DNA of 64,000 bases from Brevibacterium sp. UMB1308A (GTDB taxonomy: Bacteria; Actinomycetota; Actinomycetes; Actinomycetales; Brevibacteriaceae): contig NZ_JASPDO010000005.1 in assembly GCF_030230605.1 (NCBI RefSeq), forward strand, positions 55,177 through 119,176. The letters run 5' to 3'. The first letter of the stretch is position 1. Every line of letters starts with the position of its first letter. This document shows, in pieces, positions 35,559 to 45,398 of this stretch. The position numbers and the translations under genes were made by a program. Below the pieces are notes generated by a model. That model was given only the letters and a program-made list of their open reading frames with translations, was not told where the DNA came from and ran no database searches.

Positions 35559-37106
35559 TTACGGATTTTGTTGCTGGCCTGAGCCCAACTCCGCACTTTC
35601 CCACCAGATGAGAAGCTGACGCCGAGCTTCCTCATAGGACAGCGGACCATGCTCCATCCGGATGTCGAGCATGTGCTTATACGCACGCCCGACTACTGGC
35701 CCAGGGGAGATCTCCAGAATCTCCATAATTTGCTGCCCATTGAGATCTGGGCGGATCGCACCAATCGCCTCTTTTTGCGCGAGCGCTTCGATCCGACTTT
35801 CCAGATCGTCATAAGCAAAGGCCAAACGTTCAGCTTTTCTGCGGTTCCGAGTCGTGACATCAGACCGGGTAAGTATGTGCAAACGCGTGAGCAGATCACC
35901 TGCGTCAGTGACATAACGGCGCACAGCCGAATCGGTCCACCCGGCGTCCCCGTAGCCATAGAACCGCAAGTGAAGCTCCACCAGACGAGCCACCTTGGTT
36001 GTCGTTTCTTTGTCGAAGTTCAACTTCTTCATACGGGAGCGCGTGAGCTTAGCGCCCACCACATCGTGATGGTAGAACGTCACCGCACCCCCGGGCGCGA
36101 ACTTGCGGGTTGCCGGTTTCCCCACGTCGTGCATCAGTGCGGCGAACCGGACAATAAAGTCAGGTGCGGTAAATTCCGGGTCCACGGTGGCTTTTTTCGC
36201 AGTGTCCTGCGCCTGCTCAGCGACGGAATCCCCCGCTTCGCCTTCGGCGTTGCTCAACGCCCGCTTTGCATACTCCGCTTCAAGCTGAACAGCTTGGCGC
36301 AGCACCGTGAGACTGTGGTGATACACGTCCTTGTGGCGATGGTGCTCATCGCGCTCCAAACGCAACCCTGACACCTCGGGAAGAATGTGGTCAGCCAAGC
36401 CCGTATCAACAAGGGCGTCGATACCCTCCCACGGCTGAGCACCCACAATAAGTTTGGTCAACTCATCACGCACCCGCTCAGCGGAAACGATCGCAATGCG
36501 ATCTGCCATATCCGACATCGCGGCACGCACCTCGGGAGCCAGAGTAAAACCCAACTGCGACACAAACCGCGCTGCCCGCATCATGCGCAAAGGATCATCA
36601 GTAAAACTCGTCGTTGCACTACCCGGGGTAGTGATGGTGCGACTCTCCAACGCACCCAAGCCGTTGTACGGATCCACAAATGCGCGGCTGGGAAGACGCA
36701 CCGCCATGGCACCGATCGTGAAATCCCGGCGCACCAAATCGTCATCCAGATTGTCGCCAAAAGCCACCGTGGGCTTGCGAGACTGCGGGTCGTACGAATC
36801 AGCACGATACGTGGTGATCTCTACCTGATAACCCCGCTTCATCATGCCAATAGTGCCGAACTTCCGGCCAATATCCCAATACGTATCAGCCCACGGTGCA
36901 ATGATCTTCTCAATGTCGTCAGGCCGAGCGTCAGTAGTGAAATCTAAATCTGGAATTTCCCGGCCCAGCAGAGCGTCACGTACCGAACCGCCCACCAGGG
37001 CAAGCTCAAAACCTGCCTCGTCAAAACGGTTCCCAAGCTCGCCCACAATCGGGTCCAATGAGTCGAGTACATCCATGAGCCGGACATGCGCTTCCGCAGC
37101 AAACAC
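35559..37106 (-). CDS. cca: CCA tRNA nucleotidyltransferase
   Basis: The 515-residue enzyme adds or repairs the CCA end of tRNAs, which the two tRNA genes in this window do not encode. It has the nucleotidyltransferase motif LVGGSVRDALLGREIPDLDF, the RRDFTIGAMAVRL segment, DDPLRMMRAARF and a carboxy-terminal HD domain (LMHDVGKP). The GTG at 37106 follows aaaggaacctc at good spacing; an ATG ten codons later is an alternative. It is divergent from the nudix gene, the same arrangement as pcnA and mutT4 in mycobacteria. Confidence 0.92.
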   Translation of the reverse strand: MFAAEAHVRLMDVLDSLDPIVGELGNRFDEAGFELALVGGSVRDALLGREIPDLDFTTDARPDDIEKIIAPWADTYWDIGRKFGTIGMMKRGYQVEITTYRADSYDPQSRKPTVAFGDNLDDDLVRRDFTIGAMAVRLPSRAFVDPYNGLGALESRTITTPGSATTSFTDDPLRMMRAARFVSQLGFTLAPEVRAAMSDMADRIAIVSAERVRDELTKLIVGAQPWEGIDALVDTGLADHILPEVSGLRLERDEHHRHKDVYHHSLTVLRQAVQLEAEYAKRALSNAEGEAGDSVAEQAQDTAKKATVDPEFTAPDFIVRFAALMHDVGKPATRKFAPGGAVTFYHHDVVGAKLTRSRMKKLNFDKETTTKVARLVELHLRFYGYGDAGWTDSAVRRYVTDAGDLLTRLHILTRSDVTTRNRRKAERLAFAYDDLESRIEALAQKEAIGAIRPDLNGQQIMEILEISPGPVVGRAYKHMLDIRMEHGPLSYEEARRQLLIWWESAELGSGQQQNP

Positions 37107-37183
37107 GAGGTTCCTTTCTTCCTGCGTCCCATGAAAGATTACACGTCTAGGGAATCTTCAAACTAGCAACGTAGGGTGGAAGT

Positions 37184-37675
37184 ATGAGTAGACCACTTCC
37201 GCGACCGGGCCGTTACCCGGCCCTATCACGCACAGTGGAGGAAACCTCCGCTGGTGGAATCGTGGTCAACCTCAACTCTCCCGCACTCGAAGTAGCAGTT
37301 ATTGCTCGAATTAACCGTGCCGGTCGCCTCGAATGGTGCCTACCTAAGGGACACTTGGAGGGTGAAGAAACACCCGCCCAAGCAGCAATGCGCGAAGTTG
37401 CAGAAGAAACCGGAATCGTGGGAAAAGTCTTAGCACCCTTAGGCAGTGTGGACTACTGGTTTTCCGCAGCCGGCTTCCGTGTACACAAGGTCGTCCACCA
37501 TTTTCTGCTCCGCGCAATCGGTGGCGAACTCACGATTGAAAACGACCCGGACCACGAAGCCGTCGCTGCCGCATGGGTTCCGTTCGAAGAACTCCCCCAA
37601 CGCCTGTCATTCGCAAATGAACGACGCATCGTCATCGCAGCCCGCCACACTCTCCCGCGCTTCGACCTCTCATGA
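37184..37675 (+). CDS. NUDIX hydrolase
   Basis: The 163-residue protein has a full Nudix box starting GHLEGEETPAQAAMREVAEE, which binds divalent metal and cleaves a nucleoside-diphosphate-linked substrate. Context (divergent from cca, coupled to the DUF6049 gene, murJ next) matches MutT4 of mycobacteria. The exact substrate is unknown. The stop overlaps the next start (ATGA). Confidence 0.88.
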   Translation: MSRPLPRPGRYPALSRTVEETSAGGIVVNLNSPALEVAVIARINRAGRLEWCLPKGHLEGEETPAQAAMREVAEETGIVGKVLAPLGSVDYWFSAAGFRVHKVVHHFLLRAIGGELTIENDPDHEAVAAAWVPFEELPQRLSFANERRIVIAARHTLPRFDLS

Positions 37676-39795
37676 AAATCCTGACCACACTAGGCTCACT
37701 GCTACTGGCCTTAATACTCATCGTCACGCCATCCACCGGGGCCCTTGCGCAACCCAACAGCCCCACCCCACAGCCCACTGACAGTACAGAAGCTGCTGAC
37801 ACCTCGGCGACCATCCACATCACCGAAGTCACCCCATGGCTAGACGAAAACGGCACGTTTAAACTTGCCGGAAAAATCGAAACCACAGCCAACATCAAGA
37901 ACCCGCGCCTCAGCCTGCGCATGACACGCAACTCACTCTCCAGCGTGGACTCCGCCCGCACCTGGCAAGAAGGCACACCAACAGGCACCCGCCAACTCGC
38001 CACCGCAGAAAAACTCCCCAAAGAACTGCGCGCCGGCACCACAACCTCGTTCTCGTTCGAACTCACACCCGCCCAAATGGGACTGCGCAAAGGAAACCCC
38101 CTGAAAACATGGGGCGTGCGCGGAATCGCCGTCGCGTTGAGCGGCGACTCCCAGAACGACACCGTCGCCAAACCTCAAACCACATTCACAACGTGGTACC
38201 CACACCCCAAAATCGACCCCACCCGCATCAACATGGTCGTCCCCATCACCTTGACCGGGTACAGCGAAGACGGCCTCATCAGCCAAGACGAACTAGCAAC
38301 AGCAACCGACGACGGACCGCTCAAAACCGCACTCGACATCGCGCGCTCCTACCCGAACGCCACTCTGGCAATCGACCCACGGGTAGTCGAATCCGTCGAC
38401 CGAGTACTCAACCCACCACTGGTGGAACAACCGGAACAAACCGCACCACCACAAGACCCCGAAGAACCTCCCCGTAGCATCGCAGACTGGTGGGATGAAC
38501 TTAAAAAAGAAGCCGAATCCTCTACCGTAGTGGCCCTCCCCTGGGCCGACGCCGACCTCGTTGGCCTGCAACAACACGACTTAAGCAACTACAAAAAAGA
38601 AGCCCTGCGCTCGCGTTCAATCGTCAAAGACCACTTCCCCAACGCCCTCGACTCGTGGGCCTGGGTCGGAACGGGAAGCGCCAGCATGGACAGCCTGGCC
38701 CAATTCGCCAACGACGGCGTCACCAACGTCATGCTCAGCGACACCCAACTCCCCACCTCCGACGGTGGCACGGTCAATGCCGTCCAACACTTGTGGAAAC
38801 GGGACAGCGCAACTACCCCACTCACCACCTTCCCACGCGACCGCAAGCCGGACATGACAACTGTTGCCACCTCGGCGAACTTGGCAGAGACCTTTGTCAC
38901 CCCCGGATCCAGTCGCGCCACACGCGTAGCCGAACTTGCCGCTAAAAGCGCCCTCATCACCAACGAACGCCCCTTTGACCAGCGTTCCCTCGTCCTGGCA
39001 CTCCCCCGAGGTGGCACCCAGAAAACATGGACCGAACAAGTTCGCACTCTGGCGTCACTGCCGTGGGTGAAACCACAGACCTTCGACGACACCCTGAAAG
39101 CTGAACCCGGCACCCGCCTTCCCCTACAAGACGGCAACGTTCCCTCTGACATCAGCACGGCGCTCAACGACCTAAAAGAACCCGGCGCGAACCTCAACGA
39201 GTTTTCCTCAGTTTTCGTGAACCGTGCAGACGTGCGACAAGAGTTCAACCGTTCAGCGCTAACATGCACGTCGATTGCGTGGCGCACCCAACCCAGTGCG
39301 AAGGCGTGTACCACAAACTTCGCAAAGTCAGCGGGTTCGACAATGTCGGGACTCAATATTGAACGCGGGTCGAACGTCCTTTTGGTCACGGGTGAAAAGA
39401 CCACCATCCCCGTCACGATTCACAACACCACGCACCACGCAGCCCGGTTGCGTGTACGCATCAATTCCGCATCACCACAACTGAAAGTGGGGAACTCACC
39501 CCTAGTTGAAATTCCACCTGGGCAGCGAGCGCGAGTCGAAGTTCCGGTCACTGGGCTAGCTAATGCGAACCTCGACACCACGATCCATATTGTCGCCACC
39601 GACGGTTACACCGTGCGCGACTCCTCGCCCCTACAGGTTCAGGTGCGAGTTGACTGGGAAAACATCGGTATCGCGGCAATTGGTATTTCGCTGTCGATCG
39701 TTTTTGTGGTTGCATTGTTTTTCTCTGTGCGTCGCGGACGACCCAAGATTCCAAAGAGCCAGCTCGAAGCTGCTCTGGCCCGCGCCGAACAGTAG
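37672..39795 (+). CDS. DUF6049-like exported membrane-anchored protein
   Basis: The 707-residue protein has a signal peptide (about 1-29, ending GALAQPN), a large extracytoplasmic region and one carboxy-terminal membrane segment (IGIAAIGISLSIVFVVALFF) with a short basic tail. It lies between nudix and murJ, as does Rv3909 in mycobacteria. The function is unknown; the context suggests cell-envelope assembly. The segment at about 210-260 is Pro/Gln/Glu-rich. The linker after the signal peptide carries the CACCTCGG word. Confidence 0.8.
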   Translation: MKILTTLGSLLLALILIVTPSTGALAQPNSPTPQPTDSTEAADTSATIHITEVTPWLDENGTFKLAGKIETTANIKNPRLSLRMTRNSLSSVDSARTWQEGTPTGTRQLATAEKLPKELRAGTTTSFSFELTPAQMGLRKGNPLKTWGVRGIAVALSGDSQNDTVAKPQTTFTTWYPHPKIDPTRINMVVPITLTGYSEDGLISQDELATATDDGPLKTALDIARSYPNATLAIDPRVVESVDRVLNPPLVEQPEQTAPPQDPEEPPRSIADWWDELKKEAESSTVVALPWADADLVGLQQHDLSNYKKEALRSRSIVKDHFPNALDSWAWVGTGSASMDSLAQFANDGVTNVMLSDTQLPTSDGGTVNAVQHLWKRDSATTPLTTFPRDRKPDMTTVATSANLAETFVTPGSSRATRVAELAAKSALITNERPFDQRSLVLALPRGGTQKTWTEQVRTLASLPWVKPQTFDDTLKAEPGTRLPLQDGNVPSDISTALNDLKEPGANLNEFSSVFVNRADVRQEFNRSALTCTSIAWRTQPSAKACTTNFAKSAGSTMSGLNIERGSNVLLVTGEKTTIPVTIHNTTHHAARLRVRINSASPQLKVGNSPLVEIPPGQRARVEVPVTGLANANLDTTIHIVATDGYTVRDSSPLQVQVRVDWENIGIAAIGISLSIVFVVALFFSVRRGRPKIPKSQLEAALARAEQ

Positions 39796-39853
39796 ATGAA
39801 GCTTTTAGCCTCTGTTTGAGTTTCCGTTTTCTTGCATATCGAAAGGGCAGTCC

Positions 39854-41476
39854 GTGGCATCGATGTCATCGCTTGCGAAATCCTCAGCGGTCATGACTGC
39901 GGGTACGCTGGTTTCACGCATTTTGGGTCTGGTGAAGACTGTTCTTCTCACCGCCGCGATCGGACTGGCTATCGGAGGTGCAGCGGACGCTTTTGACGTA
40001 GCTAACAAGGTGCCCAACAACCTGTACATGTTGTTGGCTGGCGGTATTCTCAACGCGGTTCTGGTGCCGCAGATTGTGCGCGCGTCCAAACAGGCTGACG
40101 GTGGCGCCGACTACATCAACCGCCTGCTCACCCTGTCGATCCTGCTTTTGGCTGGCTTCACCGCGGTCGCAACGCTGGCTGCCCCAATTCTTGTGCGCAT
40201 TTATGCCAGCCCCACATGGGATGCTGACAAGATTGCGCTAGCAGTTGCGTTTGCGTTTATTTCTCTTCCCAAGATTTTCTTCTTTGGCCTGTACACCATG
40301 CTGGGCCAAGTGCTCAACGCAAAGGAAAACTTTGGGCCGTACATGTGGGCGCCAGTTCTGAACAATCTGGTTTCCATTGCGGGGCTGGGCTTGTTCATTT
40401 TCTTGTTTGGCCCTGGTGACCTGGGACAACATGCCGTGGGAACGTGGGACGCCGCCAAGATTTGGGTGATAGCCGGCACCGGAACCTTGGGCGTTGTCGC
40501 TCAGGCTCTCATTCTCATTTGGCCGCTCAAACGGATCGGCTTCAAGTACACCCCTACTTTCGGGTTCCGAGGTGTGGGCTTGGGTACCGCTGGCAAGGTA
40601 GCCGGGTGGACGTTCGCCGCAGTCCTTGTGGGCCAGCTGGGCTTCATTGTGACCTCGCAGGTTGCGTCCACGGCATCGTCTACCGGCACCGAGGTGACCC
40701 CCTCCTTGGCGGCGTACACGGCCGCGTACATGACGTTCATGCTTCCGCACTCGTTGGTCGCAGTGTCGCTGTCTACCGCACTGTTTACTGACTTGTCGCA
40801 GTCGGCAGCTGATCAGAACGATGAAAAGTTGGTTGATACTTACACACAAGGTGTGCGAGTTGTGGGTTTTGTCAACACGTTTTTTACGGTGGCATTCATT
40901 GTGCTGGCTGCCCCCATGTCGATGGTCATGGCGGGAGCGAACCAGACACAGGCCCATGCGGTTGGTCTCATCGTGATCACCATGATCATTGGGCTTATTC
41001 CGTTTAGTGGCATGTATCTCACACAACGTGTTTTCTATGCATACGAAGACGCCCGGACACCGTTTTGGATCCAGGTTCCCCAGATCATCATTCAGTCAGC
41101 CGGTGTGATTGCTTCGGCGTTCCTTCCCAAGCAGTACATCGTCGCTGGAATTGGTGCCTCCATGTCACTGGGCTATGTTTTCGCCTTGGCTTTGGCAGTC
41201 TGGTGTTTACGTAAACGTCTGCCGTCACTTCCCATTGCGTCCACCGTGTTTGCCCACCTTCGATTTGGACTCGCTGGCTTGGTCAGCGGGGCGGTTGGGT
41301 TTGCCATGATGTGGTTCCTGCCCGATCCCATGTGGGCAGGGCGTGCACGCGCGTTCATCGTGTGCGCCGTTATTGGATGTGTCATGCTGGGTGTCTTCAT
41401 GCTGGCCGCGTGGCTGATCCGAGTTCCAGAAATGCGTTCGCTCGTCACAGCTGTCCGCACCAAATTAGGGCGGTAA
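39854..41476 (+). CDS. murJ: MurJ/MviN lipid II flippase
   Basis: The 540-residue membrane protein has about fourteen predicted helices and the MviN/MurJ landmarks (TLVSRILGLVKTVLLTAAIG at the amino end, GGILNAVLVPQIV, PKIFFFGLYTMLGQVLNAKE). It flips lipid II for peptidoglycan synthesis. In mycobacteria the same protein continues into a cytoplasmic pseudokinase; here it stops after the transporter and the pseudokinase is the next gene. The GTG at 39854 has aaaggg upstream. Confidence 0.92.
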   Translation: MASMSSLAKSSAVMTAGTLVSRILGLVKTVLLTAAIGLAIGGAADAFDVANKVPNNLYMLLAGGILNAVLVPQIVRASKQADGGADYINRLLTLSILLLAGFTAVATLAAPILVRIYASPTWDADKIALAVAFAFISLPKIFFFGLYTMLGQVLNAKENFGPYMWAPVLNNLVSIAGLGLFIFLFGPGDLGQHAVGTWDAAKIWVIAGTGTLGVVAQALILIWPLKRIGFKYTPTFGFRGVGLGTAGKVAGWTFAAVLVGQLGFIVTSQVASTASSTGTEVTPSLAAYTAAYMTFMLPHSLVAVSLSTALFTDLSQSAADQNDEKLVDTYTQGVRVVGFVNTFFTVAFIVLAAPMSMVMAGANQTQAHAVGLIVITMIIGLIPFSGMYLTQRVFYAYEDARTPFWIQVPQIIIQSAGVIASAFLPKQYIVAGIGASMSLGYVFALALAVWCLRKRLPSLPIASTVFAHLRFGLAGLVSGAVGFAMMWFLPDPMWAGRARAFIVCAVIGCVMLGVFMLAAWLIRVPEMRSLVTAVRTKLGR

Positions 41477-41567
41477 GCGACCCCTGATAGTTCAGGACAC
41501 TACTGTTTGCCGAGCTCAGCTCGGTGGCAGACATGTGACGTTCGCAGTCCGTTAAGATGACATGAGC

Positions 41568-41584
41568 AGGAGGTGAGGAAACTG
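41568..41584 (+). promoter_or_regulatory. near-perfect Shine-Dalgarno that decides the pseudokinase start
   Basis: AGGAGGTGAGG at 41568-41578 closely complements the 16S rRNA tail. The in-frame GTG (41573-41575) lies inside it and cannot use it. The in-frame CTG at 41582-41584 is eight bases after the GGAGG core. Confidence 0.5.
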
Positions 41585-43987
41585 CCACAGATCCAACGAG
41601 GCACAGCTATCGCAGACCGGTACGTCGTGTCCGAAATCCTACGTCCCTGGCTCGTAGATTTCCCCGAACGTGGGTCAATCCTTTTAGCACTCGACGCTAT
41701 TTTGGATGTACCTCGCATCGTCTACGTTTCCCCCACCGAATACTCCGGACCCCTGCTAGAACGAGCCGGCCGAAGCGCACTCCTCGTCGACCCACGCGTA
41801 CCAGCCATTGAAGATGCAGGCACGTGGAATGACTTCGACTACGTTGTGGTCGAACGCACGGGTGGAACATCACTTGCTCGAATACTCGCAAACGGCCCAT
41901 TAGAAGCACCCGTTGCAACCGCTGTAGTGGGTGAACTTGCCACAGTTTTAACGCACGCCGCTTCCCGAGGTCTCCACCACGGAGTTCTAGGACCCGAATC
42001 AGTTGCCATCACCTCCGACGGCGATATTGTGGTCCGCGGTATTTCACTCGACGCGGCCGTCGCTCAGGAACCCCTGAACCTGGGCACCGGGAACATGACC
42101 GCATCCCAACTTAGCCAAACGGACGCCCGCGCACTTGTCGCTATCCTCTATGCGTGCCTCACTGGCAAATGGCCAGGTGACCAACCACGGGCAGGACTTG
42201 ACGCCTCGGGACGCAAAAACAACCGAATCTTGCCCGTTAGCCACTTCGTAGACACGGTTCCTGAATCGATCGAAGAGTTCGCCTCAGGAGTTATGGGCGA
42301 ACAAGACCCAGGCCCCCGCTCTCCCAGTGAAGTTGTGCGGTTCCTCGAACCCTGGGACACTCGCCTCCTCAGCACAGTCGACCAGTCATCCCGCACCGAA
42401 GACGAACTGTTTTCAGTCCGAACCCACGACCCCCAGACCGTTGTGGCGCCAGAAACTGGAGGCGAAGCAAAGTCCGACCACTCCCCCGGTGCGTCACCAG
42501 CCCAGCTCGCAGTCGCACTGGAACGCATTGGCCTCACACGACCCGGAATGCACGGGGCAGCCGCGGGCGTCAACACCGCCCACCCCGACCGTTACGCCGA
42601 CCGCATCCAGATGCGCCGAGCAAGCACGTTCCCTATCGCTCCCGACAAGCTCCCGCAGGTCGAAGAATGGTCAGAAGAACGGCCACAGGGACCCGGCGAC
42701 GTATCAGAAGCAGACCCGCACCAAACCGCACGAATCCTCAACCGCGATGACGCGTTCACGGATGACGGTGCTGAACCCGGTGAAGCTGAAGGTGGCTACG
42801 CGCAGGACAGTGAGACTGACAGCTCAAACGACGGTCTTTGGGACGAACCTGAAAACGATCTCGACGACAGTCCCGAATCAGATGCCACTGCAGAATCTGA
42901 GGACAACAGCAACGACTGGTTCATGGGAGGGGTATTCCAAACCCGCGAACAAGCCTTTGCCAGGCAACAAGCCGAATTTGAACGTGAACGCCAACTGGAG
43001 CGGCAGGCACGCGAACGTGCCCAACAAGTTCAGGCGGCGGCCACCTCGGCGGCGACCGCACAGACTGGCAACGATGAGGCTGAAGGGACGCGTGAGCCTG
43101 AGAACGACAGCGGCTCAAAGCCTGCTTCTGCGGGTTCTGCTGGCGCAGATTCCGATGGTGCGGGGTCCGTTGCCGCAGGTTCCGCCGAGGTCGTATCGGC
43201 GGGCGAAGCAGGTGCGGCAGGCGCGACGAGCTCTAAAGTCGTGACACCAGCGCGTTCGGAGAAAGTAGCCGAGTCGGAACCGTCAGGTTCGAGCCAGACG
43301 CAGTCCGAGAAGCCGGAGCAGTCCGACAAATCAGGGAAGCGTCGCTTTGGAGTTTTATTCGGCGTTGTAGCCATTATTGCGGCTCTCGTTTTGGTGGGTG
43401 TCGTGATTGTGCGATCAGTGGGGTCCGGCGAAACCACTACCGCCTCACAAGAGAACCACGAAGAATCTCAAGGGGAAGACCAAGGCGAGGATAAAGAAGC
43501 CGAGGATAAACAAAACGAGGAAGAAGCGGAGCCTCCCGCTCCCAAGGAGCCAGAAGGTCCCGCACCTGAAATCAACAAGGCCACGCCCCTAGACCCTGAA
43601 GGTGACGGTAAAGAGGGTAACGCGAAAGCGAAGAATCTGATCCCTGGTGAAGCAGGAAGCTGGGAGACTGACCGGTATAACTCAAAGGAGTTTGGCCAGC
43701 TCAAAAAGGGAGTGGGAATCGCTCTTGAGCTGAAAGAGCGAACCACAGTCAAGGAAGTCGGAGTTGAGTCCGAAGTAGGGGGCGGATCCTTTGACATCCT
43801 TGTAGGAACCGATAAAAACATCGACAAAGCTCAAAAAGTGGGATCTGGCGAATTCCAAAAAGGTAAAGTGACCACTGTAACGATCGATGATCCCGCAGAA
43901 GCCACTCACGTGTTCATCTGGATTAAAGAACTTCCTAAAGCCGGCGACGGTTACCGTGCCGTCATTCCTAACGTCACACTGTCTTAA
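41573..43987 (+). CDS. membrane-anchored pseudokinase with C-terminal discoidin-like domain
   Basis: The protein of about 804 residues has an amino-terminal kinase-like domain (about 1-260) lacking catalytic motifs: the HRD region reads HHGVLGPESV and DFG is replaced by DGDIVVRG. A long acidic disordered region (about 280-580) follows, then one membrane segment (FGVLFGVVAIIAALVLVGVVI), a second Glu-rich spacer and an exported beta-rich domain at about 680-804. This matches the carboxy-terminal half of mycobacterial MviN, where the pseudokinase domain recruits FhaA. Here it is a separate gene downstream of murJ. The start is uncertain: the GTG at 41573 overlaps the best ribosome-binding site, and a CTG at 41582 is better placed. 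Confidence 0.82.
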   Translation: MRKLPQIQRGTAIADRYVVSEILRPWLVDFPERGSILLALDAILDVPRIVYVSPTEYSGPLLERAGRSALLVDPRVPAIEDAGTWNDFDYVVVERTGGTSLARILANGPLEAPVATAVVGELATVLTHAASRGLHHGVLGPESVAITSDGDIVVRGISLDAAVAQEPLNLGTGNMTASQLSQTDARALVAILYACLTGKWPGDQPRAGLDASGRKNNRILPVSHFVDTVPESIEEFASGVMGEQDPGPRSPSEVVRFLEPWDTRLLSTVDQSSRTEDELFSVRTHDPQTVVAPETGGEAKSDHSPGASPAQLAVALERIGLTRPGMHGAAAGVNTAHPDRYADRIQMRRASTFPIAPDKLPQVEEWSEERPQGPGDVSEADPHQTARILNRDDAFTDDGAEPGEAEGGYAQDSETDSSNDGLWDEPENDLDDSPESDATAESEDNSNDWFMGGVFQTREQAFARQQAEFERERQLERQARERAQQVQAAATSAATAQTGNDEAEGTREPENDSGSKPASAGSAGADSDGAGSVAAGSAEVVSAGEAGAAGATSSKVVTPARSEKVAESEPSGSSQTQSEKPEQSDKSGKRRFGVLFGVVAIIAALVLVGVVIVRSVGSGETTTASQENHEESQGEDQGEDKEAEDKQNEEEAEPPAPKEPEGPAPEINKATPLDPEGDGKEGNAKAKNLIPGEAGSWETDRYNSKEFGQLKKGVGIALELKERTTVKEVGVESEVGGGSFDILVGTDKNIDKAQKVGSGEFQKGKVTTVTIDDPAEATHVFIWIKELPKAGDGYRAVIPNVTLS

Positions 43988-44057
43988 GTCACGCAGCACT
44001 AAGCACATGGAATAACTGAGTAACGCACAGTGTTGCCTTGAACGACAAAGGAGATCA

Positions 44058-44996
44058 ATGACTCAGACACAACTCGTCATCGTAGGTTCAGGGCCAGCTG
44101 GGTACACGGCTGCCGTCTACGCCGCACGCGCCGGCCTATCCCCCGTCGTTATCGCCGGGTCAGTCACCGCTGGTGGTGAACTCATGAACACCACTGATGT
44201 TGAAAACTTCCCCGGATTTCCAGAAGGTATCCAAGGGCCCGACCTCATGGAAAACATGCGCCAACAAGCTGAACGCTTTGGTGCCCAGGTCGTGTATGAC
44301 GACGTCTCTTCGATTGGTTTCACACCAGGTGCACACAAGCTCACCACCGCGCTTGGAAGCGAGTACACAGCGCAGGCTGTAATTCTGGCTACAGGCTCCG
44401 CTTATCGTCACTTGAATGTCCCCGGTGAAGAAGCACTGTCTGGACACGGTGTGAGCTGGTGCGCCACGTGCGACGGGTTCTTCTTTAAGGATCAGCACAT
44501 CGCTGTGGTTGGCGGGGGCGACTCCGCTCTTGAAGAAGCCACTTTCCTCACCCGTTTTGCTTCAAAGGTGACCCTCATTCACCGCAGGCAGGAATTCCGA
44601 GCGTCAGTGGCCATGCAGAAGCGCGCTGAAGCAGACCCCAAGTTGGAGTTTCTCTTGGATTCCGAGGTGGCAAGCATCCACGGTGACACCTCAGTCACGG
44701 GTCTCACGGTCCGCAATACAGTTACCGGAGAAGAATCCGAGCTTCCAGTTACTGGTCTGTTTGTAGCGATCGGTTCAGACCCACGCACAGACCTCTTTAA
44801 AGACACTCTTGATCTGCGCGAAGACGGCTACTTGGCTGTTGACGGACGTACGTCCAAGACATCGATCGAGGGAGTCTTTGCAGCAGGCGACGTCATTGAT
44901 CCCGTATATCGTCAGGCAGTCACAGCAGCAGGTTCCGGCTGTGTGGCAGCCCTTGACGCCGAACATTACCTGGCCGAACTCACTGACCAGTCATAA
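44058..44996 (+). CDS. trxB: thioredoxin-disulfide reductase
   Basis: The 312-residue flavoprotein passes electrons from NADPH through FAD to thioredoxin. It has the FAD site [18 protein letters not shown], the redox pair CATC in [14 protein letters not shown], the NADPH site [10 protein letters not shown] and the closing motif GVFAAGDV. It has a good ribosome-binding site (aaaggagatca) and is 14 bases upstream of trxA. Confidence 0.96.
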   Translation: MTQTQLVIVGSGPAGYTAAVYAARAGLSPVVIAGSVTAGGELMNTTDVENFPGFPEGIQGPDLMENMRQQAERFGAQVVYDDVSSIGFTPGAHKLTTALGSEYTAQAVILATGSAYRHLNVPGEEALSGHGVSWCATCDGFFFKDQHIAVVGGGDSALEEATFLTRFASKVTLIHRRQEFRASVAMQKRAEADPKLEFLLDSEVASIHGDTSVTGLTVRNTVTGEESELPVTGLFVAIGSDPRTDLFKDTLDLREDGYLAVDGRTSKTSIEGVFAAGDVIDPVYRQAVTAAGSGCVAALDAEHYLAELTDQS

Positions 44997-45010
44997 ACAA
45001 AGGAGAATAA

Positions 45011-45331
45011 ATGGCACAGGAAGTTACAGACGCAACATTCAAGGAAGAAGTTCTCTCGAGCGATCTTCCTGTCCTTGTGGACTTTTGGGCACCATGGTGT
45101 GGCCCTTGTCGCATGGTTGGACCGATCGTGGACGAAATCGCCCAGGAACAGGCAGACAAACTCAAGGTCGTCAAACTCAACACCGACGATAACCTGGAGA
45201 CCGCCTCGGCCTATGGCATTACTTCCATCCCTGCACTGTACGTGTTTAAGGGTGGCGAAGTAGCCAAGACCATTATTGGTGCACGTCCTAAGCCTGCTCT
45301 TGAACAGGAACTGGCCGAATTCATCGGTTAA
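45011..45331 (+). CDS. trxA: thioredoxin
   Basis: The 106-residue thioredoxin has the active site [13 protein letters not shown] and the cis-proline region [15 protein letters not shown]. It reduces cytoplasmic disulphides and is recycled by the reductase encoded just upstream. A strong terminator follows. Confidence 0.97.
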   Translation: MAQEVTDATFKEEVLSSDLPVLVDFWAPWCGPCRMVGPIVDEIAQEQADKLKVVKLNTDDNLETASAYGITSIPALYVFKGGEVAKTIIGARPKPALEQELAEFIG

Positions 45332-45348
45332 TCCATTGAGAACTCTTT

Positions 45349-45382
45349 AAGGGTGCCTGTTGTAAACTCAACAGGCACCCTT
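45349..45382 (+). terminator. rho-independent terminator after trxA
   Basis: Perfect arms of 14 bases (45349-45362 and 45369-45382) around a six-base loop, followed by TTC-rich DNA. It ends 17 bases before the cwlM-like ATG. Confidence 0.88.
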
Positions 45383-45398
45383 CTTCACGGTAAGGATC

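Noticed and set aside
38589..39416. 275-codon leftward open frame inside the DUF6049-like gene
   Set aside because: It is a codon-bias shadow of the rightward gene, with no independent ribosome-binding site or recognisable product.
41510..41524. CCGAGCTCAGCTCGG stem after murJ as a terminator
   Set aside because: The loop is too short for the full stem and there is no T-run; murJ and the pseudokinase gene are probably cotranscribed.
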